Source: Ligula intestinalis
Lineage: Eukaryota; Platyhelminthes; Cestoda; Diphyllobothriidea; Diphyllobothriidae
Length of the DNA stretch: 64,000 nucleotides
Assembly: GCA_036362985.1 (NCBI GenBank)
Contig: JAYGXS010000008.1
Coordinates: 9,355,068 to 9,419,067 of the forward strand
Direction of reading: 5' to 3'
Shown here: one piece after another, positions 24,428 to 34,530 of the stretch
Layout: every line of letters begins with the position of its first letter
Position numbering within the stretch: the first letter of the stretch is position 1
Notes under the pieces: generated by a model
What the model was told of the DNA's origin: nothing
Database searches by the model: none
Seen by the model: the letters and a program-made list of their open reading frames with translations, nothing else
Translations under genes and position numbers: made by a program

Positions 24428-24640
24428 CGTTGGCCAATCAGCGCCCGTGTTAGATATTTATTGATTTTTCTACCGATTCAAACTTTAATTGTTATGAACA
24501 GCATTCATTTCCCTTGCAAATGGTTGATCTGATGAAGAGTTGCTGGAAACAATTGTTTACCATAAACTGACTTCTAATATAAACCATGGGAATATTTGCG
24601 GAACTTAGACAATCCAAAGATCCCGCGGTGTTAAAGGAAC
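24428..24640 (+). repeat. PLE lineage 1 left terminal repeat
   Basis: Begins with the last codons of an upstream unit (GCGTTGGCCAATCAGCGCCC), then ATATTTATTGA, CAAACTTTAATTGTTATG, CCCTTGCAAATGG, CTGATGAAGAGTTGCTGG and AAACTGACTTCTAATAT. The same order occurs at 27,150-27,320. Starting inside a coding end implies a former tandem copy. Confidence 0.85.
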
Positions 24641-25084
24641 TCAATGGATTCCTTAAGTTTGACACCAGGCTTGCTGAGGCAAACGTAATAGCCAAATTCC
24701 TGTCAGAATGTATAGACCGAGGTAAATATCCAAGACAGTACTGGAAAGGGTTACGAAGAAACCATATAGCCGTTTCTATGGCTGCATTAAGGAGACATGC
24801 AGAAAGTTAGCTGGAGGCTGTTAACGCCGGAATTCTGGAACTTCAAAGAAACCAAAGTCAGAGAGCAGGGGTTCTCGACCGTCTTGAAACTCTAGAGAGA
24901 ATAGCGTTTGAAGACTAAGTACAAACAATAAGAAACAAAAGAATCGAGGCCAGGTGGATTAAACTTCTTCGAAGTGTCCAACCAATAAAAGCACCGACCA
25001 CCCTCCCAAACAATCCGGAGAGGTACGTGCATAACTATTCCTCAATCCGTCCTGACAAAACCCCCATAGAGGTACTATCACTAG
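24586..25084 (+). pseudogene. PLE N-terminal region, interrupted
   Basis: One frame from ATG 24,586 reads through two stops to KTPIEVLSLGPRFCI near 25,050-25,095, the conserved segment found just ahead of the polymerase fingers in PLEs. The upstream 75 codons (LKFDTRLAEANVIAKFL and RKYPRQYWKGLRR-like) are rich in charged residues and I cannot assign a domain. The later part joins the polymerase frame by a shift at the A run. Confidence 0.7.
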
Positions 25085-25099
25085 GCCCTAGATTCTGTA

Positions 25100-26266
25100 T
25101 TGCACGAAAAAAGGCTGAGACAAATTGAATTAGAAACTGAATTTGAGAGCCTCTTTAACCTAACCTCCGATCTAAAATCTTTCATGCCTAAAAAAGTTGA
25201 TTATCTCAAGTCAACCCTGATTAATTGCTGCCAACAGTACTTAAGAAAGACTCCAATAAACAAAGGCCCCTTAACAAAAGCCCACCTTGATAGCCTAAAA
25301 GAGCTACGAAGAAATGAAAATATCGTCCATACCAGACCAGACAGAGGATTTGGAATAATACTGATGGATAAAAATGATAACGTCGCAAAACTAGAAGCAA
25401 TTTTAGCAGATCATACAAATTTTTTAAAAGCTGAGAAGGACAAAGATCGGACGGATACTGTTGAAGGTCAGCTGACTACAATTCTCAAAGACCTCCATAA
25501 AGAAGGTCTTTTGACTGACAAAGAGCTTGAAACACTAAAACCTGTAGGAACGACGATACCTAGAATGTATGGACTTCCGAAAATTCACAAACAGGGGCTA
25601 CCCTTACGTTCTATCTTGGATATGAGAAACTCCCCTTACCACACCATTGCTAAATGGCTGGTAGAAAAGCTGGAACCTCTTGGAAGTTACATGCATCCTC
25701 GAAGTCTGATAGACACCTTTGAATTTGTCAAAGCTATACAGAATATGAACGTTGCAAGACGTAAGATGCTTTCATTGGATGTATCGTCACTATTCACCAA
25801 CGTACCCGTGGCAGAAACCATAAACTACCTCTGCGACGTTATTCGGGACACGAACTACCAGATAGGTATGCCCGTGAAAACCCTTAAAGATCTCCTTACG
25901 CGATGCAGACAAAATGTCCAATTTCTCTGCAATGATCAGTTTTACAGACAGATAGATGGTGTGGCAATGGGCTCACCACTTGGACCGTTGCCTGCAAATG
26001 TCTTTATGGGCAAGATCGAGAAAACGAGTCTAGGGGACACCATCAATGCTCTTGCATTCTACAGTCGATATGTAGATGATATCTTCTGTTTGACAGACTA
26101 CAACGCTGACATTGACGCCTTGGTCGCGAAGTTTAACATCGCTCACCCATCGCTCAAATTTTCTGCTGAGACTGAAGTGGACAATGAAATTGGGTTCCTT
26201 GATGTCCTTCTGCGAAGGCAAGAGGATAGATCTATCCTACGCAGGGTTTTCCGAAAGAAAACCCGG

Positions 26267-26275
<9 letters not shown>
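25100..26275 (+). CDS. PLE reverse transcriptase domain
   Basis: A 391-codon open frame carrying the PLE polymerase motifs in order: YGLPKIHK (around residue 155), SLDVSSLFTNVP (motif A), VAMGSPLGPLPANVFM (motif B), SRYVDDIF (motif C, catalytic aspartates) and IGFLDVLLRR. It would copy element RNA at a nicked target. The reported start (TTG 25,100) is not a true start; the frame continues from the N-terminal region after a one-base slip. It ends in a stop created by the AACT expansion, after which the nuclease frame resumes at 26,323. Confidence 0.9.
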
Positions 26276-26305
<30 letters not shown>

Positions 26306-26330
26306 TCCACTAACTAACTAACTTCCACAG
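26264..26330 (+). repeat. (AACT)n microsatellite inside the PLE coding region
   Basis: About a dozen AACT units interrupted by TTCCACT, directly after RKKTRTN codons and directly before TTCCACAGTTTTGTCC, which resumes the linker (FHSFVPLNIRRNL). The unit can be read as slippage of the ACTAACT coding sequence itself. It introduces stops. Confidence 0.95.
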
Positions 26331-27171
26331 TTTTGTCCCCCTCAATATAAGACGAAATCTGGTCCAGGGATTAGCAGCTAGAATACGACAGATCTGTTCT
26401 CCTGAAACTGTCGAAGCAGAACTCCAACAGATGCAGCATACACTAATTGAAAATGGATACCCGGAAAGGTTCATGCTCAGAAATATTGGCGAACGCGCCA
26501 AAATGCCTGACACCTTAACTGCAGAAAAGAAAGACGTGTTCATAAGACTGCCTTTCTTAGGCGATGCAACTAGCGAGCTGGTCAGACGACGCTTGAGGAT
26601 CGCAATCGCAAACGCTTTCCCAGCGGCGAACTTACGGGTGCTCTTCACGAACTCTCCCCTCCTACGATTGGGAGGCGAAGACCGACTCCCTTTGAAGGCC
26701 ACATCAATGTGCATTTACTCTTTCACTTGCTCGTGTGGAGCGGGATACATCATCCATACAACGAGGCGTCTCGAAAAGAGGGTACGTGAGCAAATACCGA
26801 CCTGGCTAAGTAAAGGTGAAACTAGATCGATCTCGAGTGCTATTCTCGCACATCTAGTCGATACGAACCATCAAGTCGATACTAACGAAGCCTTTCAGAT
26901 GGTCTACAGGACACCATCTAATTTTTCCAAAGGCCTACGCCAACGGATGCTTGCAACAGCCGAAGCAGTAGCTATAAGGCTAGAAAATCCAGTGCTGTGT
27001 TGGCAGAAGACTCTGACACAAGCTCTGTCACTTCTATGGCCTACACCGACACCAGGTGACGATAGGATTTCGCCCCTACCAGCTAGCGACAATCCCTCAA
27101 CCAACACGCTGACATGGCCTACATGCGCAAAACTGACATGGTCCGCGTTGGCCAATCAGCGCCCGTGTTAA
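26323..27171 (+). CDS. PLE linker and GIY-YIG endonuclease domain
   Basis: Open from the FHSFVPLNIRRNL linker through SFTCSCGAGYIIHTTRRLE (the GIY-YIG core with its Cys pair and following Arg), REQIPTW, an SAILAHLVDTNH block and a Glu-containing tail, to a stop after NQRPC. The nuclease would cut the target for reverse transcription. The core shows GAGYII where GIY..YIG is usual, but Tyr and the downstream Arg are kept. The copy is intact apart from the upstream expansion. Confidence 0.88.
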   Translation, partial: FHSFVPLNIRRNLVQGLAARIRQICSPETVEAELQQMQHTLIENGYPERFMLRNIGERAKMPDTLTAEKKDVFIRLPFLGDATSELVRRRLRIAIANAFPAANLRVLFTNSPLLRLGGEDRLPLKATSMCIYSFTCSCGAGYIIHTTRRLEKRVREQIPTWLSKGETRSISSAILAHLVDTNHQVDTNEAFQMVYRTPSNFSKGLRQRMLATAEAVAIRLENPVLCWQKTLTQALSLLWPTPTPGDDRISPLPASDNPSTNTLTWPTCAKLTWSALANQRPC

Positions 27172-27320
27172 ATATTTATTGACTTTTCTACGTATTCAAA
27201 CTTTAATTGTTATGTATAGCGTTAATTTCCCTTGCAAATGTTTGGTCTGATGAAGAGTTGCTGAAAGCAATTGTTTGCCATTAACTGACTTCTTATATTA
27301 ACCAAGAGAATATTTGCGCA
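27150..27320 (+). repeat. PLE lineage 1 right terminal repeat with hammerhead-like core
   Basis: Direct repeat of 24,428-24,640. CTGATGA lies at 27,247-27,253 and GAAA at 27,263-27,266, separated by nine bases that can form only a two-base-pair stem. GCAA after GAAA can pair with TTGC upstream of CTGATGA. The base expected to be U beside the cleavage site reads A, so activity is doubtful. Confidence 0.7.
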
Positions 27321-27324
27321 ACTT

Positions 27325-27600
27325 CGGCCTATTAAATCCCAGCGAGCAATCGGGCGTAGCGTATTGCGCATACACCAACATAAACTGGCTGTCAGACGGG
27401 GTGACACATTATGGGAAGTGGCTGCCCACACCTACGAGACGGTTCACGAATTTAACTTCGCAGCTGCGAGGATAATCGCCCACCCCGGCAGCGGGACTGG
27501 CCGAGAATTGATTGAAACGTGGGCCTCGTTCAGTAAATAGATTTATCGATCTGGTCCTGGCAGCATTCATCACCCTGCGCAGGCATCTCCAAATTGAAGT
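27325..27600 (+). mobile_element. PLE lineage 2 fragment (nuclease C-terminal half)
   Basis: Reads HQHKLAVRRGDTLWEV, then HTYETVHEFNFAAARIIAHP and RELIETW, colinear with the element at 9,847-10,788. It begins right after the terminal repeat of the young PLE, which may therefore have inserted into this older element. Confidence 0.8.
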
Positions 27601-28269
27601 CAGTTGTGATCGATTGCCTAAGCCTCCCTACAACTGCTGCTTGCTTTTCGTTGACGCTTTTATCTCCGACGGTTGGCTCCAGTAAGTGTTCGAAAGCTCA
27701 GACGAATAAAACGATGCTTTCGATGATCGAAATGAATTCTTCTTCTCTCACTATACGCACACCTGGGATGCGAACATTTACCACAGTTCGTAATTGTAAT
27801 CTTCAAAGCTTCCTCTGATCTAGAAGATCACAGAAGATAGGTAAGGTATAGCTGAATCTTGGCGATTTGAAAATCATACAGATAAAAATGCACACAATAT
27901 AACATTAATGCGGAAGATTAGAACGGTGCAATTCCCCGCATACTCTGTGGAGGCGCATTATAAAGTGCGACTTCTAATCTCTTGCCGGAAAGCCTTAAGA
28001 CGGTAAGGAGTACCTACCGGCGGGGTTTAAGTGCTGATCAACTCAGCAATTAACTTCAAGTTACAAACTGTGCCGCCGACGTTATGCTTCATTTGAAACA
28101 ATAACGGTTCGAAATGCCCACGTAAAGGAACCGGTTCATAAAAAATACGCAGGTGGAACTGAACTTCGAAATTCCTTTAAGACATGAAAATAGGAACTCC
28201 CTGTATAAAGGTTACCTTGTATTAAATGCCTGGAAAGGCACTTATCTTCGAGCCCTCGGACGCTTTCAG
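27601..28269. other. No recognised feature
   Basis: No coding motif or repeat match seen. Confidence 0.45.
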
Positions 28270-28480
28270 TAATTCCAATTCAAATGTTTACCTCACGTTA
28301 ACACAAAGATAACCACGACTCTACCCCTTACCTCAAAAGCAAACCCAACCCTCATCTTAAATTAAACACCGATCGTAATCTAAGCAGTAAACCTGACCTC
28401 AGTCCTGACCCCACCTTCCCCTCAACCCTAACCGTAATCTTAGCCTCAATCTACTATCAATTATAACCCAAGAGTTTAAC
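28270..28480 (+). repeat. Degenerate telomere-like tract
   Basis: CCCAACCCTCATCTTAA, CTCAACCCTAACCGTAATC and related words over about 200 bases, strongly C/A biased. Confidence 0.45.
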
Positions 28481-28639
28481 GCAAAGACCAACTGCATTAC
28501 GGGGAGGGTCATATTTCGGTGTCCTACCAATATTAATTCAACCGCCTATTGTCTATCATTTGACCACTGCAACAACAACCTTCTTTGCAGTTACGAGAAG
28601 TTAACGTTTTTTTCTGAAATACCAGTACTGAAGTGTACA

Positions 28640-28890
28640 ACAAGAAAGTTTATTCGGCAAAAATATGCTTTCAGGAATTCATAATCGGGCCGGTGCAATT
28701 GCATGGATAACGACAGGGTTTACAAGTGTCTTATGATTACAATTCATCGTTCTCATGCCGCCCACGTGACGAGATCGGGGTGTAGAGGTCAGTTAACTAG
28801 GGAAGGAGGGGGCGATTAGGATAGGCTGTGAGCATTGGTCATGAGTCGAGTAAGTGGAAGGAAAAGTACTGTCACTAGTACAGGGACAAA
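28640..28890 (-). mobile_element. PLE lineage 1 remnant
   Basis: AAGTTTATTCGGCAAAAATA, GCTTTCAGGAATTCATAATC, then CATGCCGCCCACGTGACGAG and GTACTGTCACTAGTACAGG match, in order, the pieces at 18,470-18,640 and 61,680-62,035. Confidence 0.55.
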
Positions 28891-29668
28891 CGATAGTAAG
28901 AAGATGTTCAAATGCGGTCGCAAAACCGGGCGGGTCGTAGATGCGCTGAACGAAAACAGGTCATGCATTTCCACGACACGCGTTCATCGGATTGCGTAGA
29001 ATCGGCGTAAGTCCTATAACTACTGCTGTACACGGGAGTTGATGTTGGCTTGCCCAGGCGTAAGCGGTCACACTGCGCCCAACTCCCGTCTAACCTGCCG
29101 GACGAGACCGCTCACCAGGTTGTCTTACAAATCAGCACGCGTGAAGATGTGAACGCTGGTAAGCTCATATTCCCATCTCTTATGCTAATTGCAAAAAATA
29201 GGATGCACGTTTTATTACTCAGCTATTAATACCGTTATAGGAATTACTAAGCTTTCACGCCTAGTTGATTCTGGAGAAGATAGCTTCCTATTTTAGACAG
29301 GAGATGTTCTATAAATTCCAAGCTAGAGATAGATACTGTAGTAAGTCAAAGTTTGCCTGAAAAATGGCAAATGACACTACATTGCGTGCTAAAGGCACGC
29401 TAGAACTTGAACTTTTATTAAATAACGCCTCTTTAACCTGGATGAGGAAGAAGGATTGTCGAGCTACGGATCGATTTGTTTATTATCCTGAGTTGTTGAA
29501 CCCTTACAGGAATCCATCGTCAGATATAAGAAACAGCAACAAAGAGGGGCTAATTATAGTGAATGAACACCAATCAACTGTCCGAGCTCGCAGGGAGGTA
29601 AGACACAACGATGAAAAATGGAGGGGAGGGAGCAACTAGAGGGAATTACGTTAATTTCCCGATCTGCG
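28891..29668. other. No recognised feature
   Basis: A 91-codon frame at 29,364-29,639 has no recognisable domain and no paralogue here. Confidence 0.45.
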
Positions 29669-29935
29669 CTTGTTTCAGACTGTTCTTCGATTACCTATTA
29701 GCCATCATCAGCTAGTCATACCCAATTTCGAGGTTTGGCATCCCCGAGATTTGAACCCGGGACCTTCGGTCATTGCGTTAGAGACGCTGCCTCTAGTCCA
29801 CGGGTCCCCTATAATTAAGGATTCTCGAGGGAATACGAACCGTCAGGAAAATAAAGCCCTTGTTCCGGTGATCGCATCTTCTTCTTCTGAACTGCTGCCT
29901 GGAACTCGTATATTCTCCTCTATTGGCAATTAGCT
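29669..29935 (+). mobile_element. PLE terminal module interrupted by a SINE
   Basis: Left part GTTTCAGACTG..GATTACCTATTA and right part CTATAATTAAGGATTCTCG, GAACCGTCAGGAAAATAAAG and GTGATCGCATCTTCTTCTTC together match the module at 41,935-42,140. The gap is filled by the SINE at 29,700-29,813, and CTATTA versus CTATAATTA may be a degraded target duplication. Confidence 0.65.
29700..29813 (-). repeat. SINE nested in a PLE end
   Basis: Minus-strand A box (GTGGACTAGAGGCAGCGTC-like) and GTCCCGGGTTCAAATCTCGG B-box, followed by body segments TGGGTATGACTAGCTGATG and GGCTAATAGG. Confidence 0.7.
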
Positions 29936-29959
29936 GTCAGTGATGTCAAGGTTCGTCAG

Positions 29960-30520
29960 GGTGTCAGCAACGAACATGGGGCAAATTATAGAGGATGTGG
30001 CCAATTAACTGTGATGGACGTCTTGGCGTGACTGCAAGGGACTGCGCAAGGCTCCGTACGCCGGCGCCAATTTGACAGATCGGTTGATTGAATTCTCGTC
30101 CACAGACCAGGCTTCGATCAATTCTTGGTTCGTCTTATTTCCAGCGTGAGCGAGTACCTTGACGGCCGAAAATTTGAACTCATGTCCTGCTTCATAGGTA
30201 TGCGCTGCAGCTTGTGATAATTTGTCACCTCGTCGTGCCGTCCACTTATGTTCGTGTATGAGCGATCAGAGCATGCGTTCAGTTTGACCTGTATAGTTAT
30301 AAGAACAGCTTAAGCATGTGATGCAATACACTACTCACAGATTGTTCGTTGGAATTCAGCCGATCTTTTGTTATCATTACCCTGCTGCACATCGTAGCTT
30401 TAGGCTTATGTGCAATTCCAACACCTAGTCCCACAGCGATGCGCTCACTCGCTTTTGAAGGGGTGCTCTGGTTCCCGAAAATCGTTATACCCATTACCAA
30501 TCACATATACCTTACAGCAA
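29960..30520 (-). mobile_element. PLE lineage 2 fragment (linker and nuclease), broken
   Basis: The minus strand reads ERIAVGLGVGIAHKPKATM near 30,420, then a GIY-YIG-like stretch with CSYNYTGQTERML, HTYEAGHEFKF and DENSINRSVKLAPAY. Frames shift several times. It is colinear with 9,847-10,430. Confidence 0.8.
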
Positions 30521-30689
30521 TAGAGTTGCTCGTGCGTGCGAATCTGTTGCAAACTTAGGAGGGGTAATCTTTAAGAACCGACCATCCATGAAGCAAATCC
30601 GTTAAGATATGACGGGGCCTCCAAGACCGAGCCAACCTGGCATTTTTACACGGCGCCATCAAACGGAATCGGGAGCTGAAGTTCGAGGA

Positions 30690-30835
30690 ACGTCTAAGAC
30701 CCGTCTTTCCAAAAAGACAACCAGTTGGCCTTCCTTGATACCCTCGTCTGCCGCAAACATTGTGGTGGCCTAAGGGCTAAAGTGCTTCGAAAAGCGACTA
30801 GGATAACTCAAGGTCCAGTTTATAGCGAGCCAAAT
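30690..30835 (+). mobile_element. PLE reverse transcriptase fragment
   Basis: Reads NQLAFLDTLVCRK and VLRKATRITQGPVYSEPN, equivalent to the LPFLDVLVKR / YRKATNTTQ region of lineage 2. Only about 45 codons. It is opposite in strand to the neighbouring fragment at 29,960-30,520. Confidence 0.65.
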
Positions 30836-31379
30836 AAGCTCGTAGTTACCTTCGAAATTTTCCAGTCGATGAAAACCTCAGGCGGCTCAAACATGACGGG
30901 TTTGCAAAATATCTTCATAAAGCAGGAGGTATGATCAAGATGTTTATTTGGTAAACAGTGGAGGGACTGAAGTGGCAATAGGTTCAGAAAGGTCCAGAAA
31001 GATTTGCAAATATGAATGCGGTTGCATTTCTCCTTAGGAATAAACCGGGTTTAGACTGATTCTTCACAGTCCTGCCCTAACACTGCTCAAGCGGGGAACA
31101 ACTAGACACTGCCCAATGTATGATTTTCAAATCAGAATGGTCCAGGCCATCGAAAATCGAACTGACTTTCATGTACTAAACAACATGAAGCATTATTGGC
31201 AGACAGGACCCCTGACAGCTTTAATCTGTATTCAAGTGGGTCTATCGAAAGTTGTCGGTGTTGACAACAGAAGGCTCCCCAAATCACAAGTCAGGGAAGA
31301 TGAAAGAAACTATAACAGTTTTACTGCGGGAAAGTGAACTACACAAAGGCTGCGTCACGTGCCAGTTGCCATTTGTGTC
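30836..31379. other. No recognised feature
   Basis: One short frame (31,116-31,337) without recognisable motif. Confidence 0.4.
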
Positions 31380-31600
31380 TGCACGCCAGGTGTGTCCGTG
31401 AATTCATGTTTGTTGTGAGCCCTTGAGTGTCGGATGAATGCTCCGTCGTCTGCAGCCAATCAGATGGAGTTGAAGTATCGACTAGCTCGAGCGTACGTGC
31501 GGCGTGTCGACAACGAGCGTAAGAAGGGACAAGCGCACGCAGCGAGCGAGGCCTGGCGAACGAAGACAGCATGAGTCAGTGCAGTGACGCTGGGCGCGCG
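31380..31600 (+). repeat. CCAAT-cored dispersed repeat, copy 1
   Basis: Shares CTGCAGCCAATCA, AGTATCGACT..CGAGCGTACG and GTGAGTCA-like segments with 37,800-38,035 (plus) and 32,510-32,680 (minus). Confidence 0.6.
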
Positions 31601-31969
31601 GAGTCCCACATGTCTTCGGCTAGAATCCTTTTCATGTAAATTATGTTAAGGAACATTGGCAGGACAAATGAACTGCCCAGTCTGCAGACTGTGGGTACCG
31701 TGCAGAAGGAATACCAACGACAAAATAATCCAGACTCGAACAGCTAGTTGGGCATCCACCAACCACTCACGCGGAGCGCCGAATCAACATGTTAATTGGG
31801 TACTGAAGTTAGACGCTTTGTAGCGAGCCAGGGATGTTGCGGTTGGCACACACCTAAAAAAGTAATTCATACATATGATTCTCCGGAAGCAACACCGAAC
31901 GGGGTTGTTAATCACCACAACACGCAATCGCATAAAGCGATAGAAGCATAACGAAATAGCCAATCGAGA

Positions 31970-32030
31970 ATATCCGAGTTTCAGGAAGCAGTTCAGAAGA
32001 AGAAGAAGAAGAAGAAGAAGAAGAAACGAT
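31970..32030 (-). repeat. (GAA)n microsatellite seeded in a PLE end
   Basis: About ten GAA units follow CAGGAAGCAGTTCA, exactly where PLE modules carry CTTCTTCTTCTGAACTGC on the other strand, so the array probably grew from that sequence. Confidence 0.8.
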
Positions 32031-32509
32031 CATTTTTCAAGTGATCCCTTCTTCTCCTGATAACGATATAGTAAGAAATAAGATCTGTTGATATAGAAGG
32101 GGTGGTAAACAATACAGAGAGTTGGGATACGATACGGGGAGTTACCAAGAGTTTGTACAAATGATCCATTTGGAGTGAGGGGTGATCACAGAATATCCGT
32201 TAGATACCGATGGGCAACTGCGGGTGAGGGCCATGGTGGTGCTGACGGAGAGACGACGACGATACGACTGCGACGGCGATACGGAAAGGGGGGAAATAGT
32301 GTCAGCGGAGGGAAAGAGAAGGAAAACCGGCATCTTCATCAACAGATGTTTACACCATCTTCATCCGGACCCGCGCCAAAAAGTGACCTTGGTTCATTCA
32401 AACACCCATGGTTCGGACTGGCTCGTGACAGCTTTACCAATTGAACTACGAGTTCGAGTCTGTGGGCGTCCGCGCGACCAGCGACACCGTCTGATTCATT
32501 CTGCTTTAG

Positions 32510-32680
32510 CTGTGCCAAAGCTTGCACTCGCGCGTAATCACCTTCTCCGCGCGCACGGGCTATCGTCCTTTCCTATCCTCTCGGTCGACTCGCCGTTTCA
32601 TATGCGCGTACGCTCAATACCAATCGATACGCCTGGCTTCATTTGATTGGCTGCAGGCGGAGAGCCTTGGGAAATATTCT
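32510..32680 (-). repeat. CCAAT-cored dispersed repeat, copy 2
   Basis: On the minus strand: GCAGCCAATCAAATGAAG, GTATCGATTGG, GAGCGTACGCG, then GCGCGCGGAGAAGGTG, matching the copy at 37,850-37,985. Confidence 0.65.
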
Positions 32681-34239
32681 GTTGTCGACGCCAACAACGA
32701 CTAATGAGTTAAATATCCGGAACCGTGCATTAATTTTGCACAAGTAGGTGCAGTTTGTTGCAGTTCTGCAAGACTCAGGGCCTGTCTTCTGAGACCAGAA
32801 ATACTCAGCCACATGTAAGTGTACTGCACTGGTCGAAGTTGCTTGCAGAAAGAGGTCCGGAAAATCTTGAGTTACCTTGGACCTTATAGGTCAAGAGTTA
32901 TCGTAACTGATCGCAAAGCAACGAGTAATTAGGCATTATCGACAAAACGAAGGACAGAATCAGATGACAACGGTCAGCCTATTTGTTCCGACATGGAAGT
33001 TCCGGAAATTGCTGTCATACGTCGATTCTAGTCAGAATAGGACAGATTTTTAAGCATTTTTGCATGGTATATCCTCTTAAAATCGTTTTGGTGTCATTGT
33101 CCCGCGGAATTGCAACGTTCCAGCAGTCCCCGCCAAAGGCAACACGTGAAAGATCCTGCACGCATTAGCCGTCACGCCTGGGCGATCGATCAATTTTTTG
33201 AAAAAGGGCGCATTTTTTGTATATTCGTGGCGGTGTTCACCGCTTGCAGTAATGTTGGTAAGCTTTTTTCGAAAAAATTGCTGAATATTCTTAAATTTTT
33301 CCAAAAGATTATAGTTAAAAAATGTGCATTAAAACAGGGTATTCAGTGAATTCGTGATTTTCACGCTAATGCTGCCGACAATCAACTGATTGCACCTTTA
33401 TTATGACGCACATGACACTGAAAACAAAATATCTTTTGTGCACTAAGTTTGCGTCATCTTGATTACATGTCTCGTTGTAGTCCCCACATTTGGAAGAAAT
33501 CTTAGACGTAAGCTAGGAATTCAAAAAATGTTCAGAAAGCATACAGTTGGAGGAACAAACGAGTACTTCAGCCTCAGTGCTTTCCGAGTTTATTGGTGAA
33601 ATAATACCTATCAAGACACGAAACACGTTCATCTAAATGTCTTCTTCATGAGGAACTGTATTCCCATTTTAATACTGAGTACTGTTTTATGAATAACTTA
33701 TTTCTTGATTTAACTATGTATATCTTGGTACTTGCTATCCCCATTTTTTTAAAGAAAGGAGTGAAAGCATACAGCTTTCCAGAGTTTGGTGACAGTATTT
33801 TAACTTTCGACGATGAGATTATTTTTTCTTTCTGTAGCGATCTATATAGGGTTCGCCTGAGGGTGTGTACGTATAATAACAGCTTACTTATAAAGTTTCA
33901 GTAGGGTGAAATTCAACGCCATTTCACTGCCTGCTACATGCAATAGACAGCTTTATCGTGCTTCCGACGATATACATCATTTGCCCTTGTAGCGGTTTAA
34001 GCAATAGTTGTGCTGAGAGCACTACAATCTTCAGGCCAACATCCCAAGTTGTAGGTAAAATGCTGAAGGCTCCTGTGGGAAAGATTTACTGCATACAGAG
34101 CTTCCAATTGCTGTCTAAGGTGGCAGTGGCCACCAGCAAAGCCAAGGTTTCTGTTGACTGCGTCCAGTCATGCCTGAACGTGCGTGGATGTGAATTCTGT
34201 TGTGTGAGACGTGATAAGGGCAGTTGCTTTTACATGACT
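32681..34239. other. No recognised gene
   Basis: Only short frames; a Cys-containing frame at 33,958-34,305 runs into a repeat shared with 45,890 and is not a credible gene. Confidence 0.45.
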
Positions 34240-34530
34240 CTGAAGCGAGTTCAAGTGGTTTGCTATTGGTGTGTTAAAATTGCTCGAAGCGGTTGTCACG
34301 TATAGAGTTCCCCAGTTGCGTTGGCCCCAGGGTGGTGCGTTCAAGGGTCTCTTGAAAAACGGCGACTAGTCGGACACGTGCGTGTGCGTCCGCCTGGGTG
34401 CTCGCGTGCGTGTGCGTGTGAATGTCGGTCAGGTGGCTTAAGGTCAGCGAGTGGGCACAGTCGCATGCGAAGACACATGGCGTTAACGGCCGCGAGAAAT
34501 GGGGGAAAGTTTTTTTTGCCGTCAGCCGCA
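34240..34530 (+). repeat. Dispersed repeat X, copy 1
   Basis: Direct match to 45,890-46,120: TTCAAGTGGTTTGCTATTGG, GCGACTAGTCGG, GTGAATGTCGGTCAGG, TTAAGGTCAGCGAGTGGG, GGCCGCGAGAAATG. Copy 1 has an extra GTGCGTGTG-rich stretch. Confidence 0.65.

Larger units (their letters stand above)
24428..27320 (+). mobile_element. PLE lineage 1, near-complete young copy
   Basis: Flanked by direct terminal repeats (24,428-24,640 and 27,150-27,320). Inside, from left to right: N-terminal region, reverse transcriptase and GIY-YIG nuclease. PLEs use the nuclease to nick the target and the polymerase to copy their RNA there. The copy is disabled by two stops (TAG 24,808-24,810, TAA 24,916-24,918), a frameshift near the A run at 25,106-25,111, and a tetranucleotide expansion at 26,264-26,330. 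Everything else reads open, pointing to recent inactivation. Confidence 0.9.

Noticed and set aside
32182..32646. 154-codon frame with Arg-rich sequence
   Set aside because: Overlaps the CCAAT-cored repeat (32,510-32,680) and other frames of similar length; looks like composition, not a gene.
33958..34305. Cys-containing 115-codon frame as a small secreted protein
   Set aside because: Its end lies in dispersed repeat X. No signal peptide of convincing shape and no regular Cys spacing.
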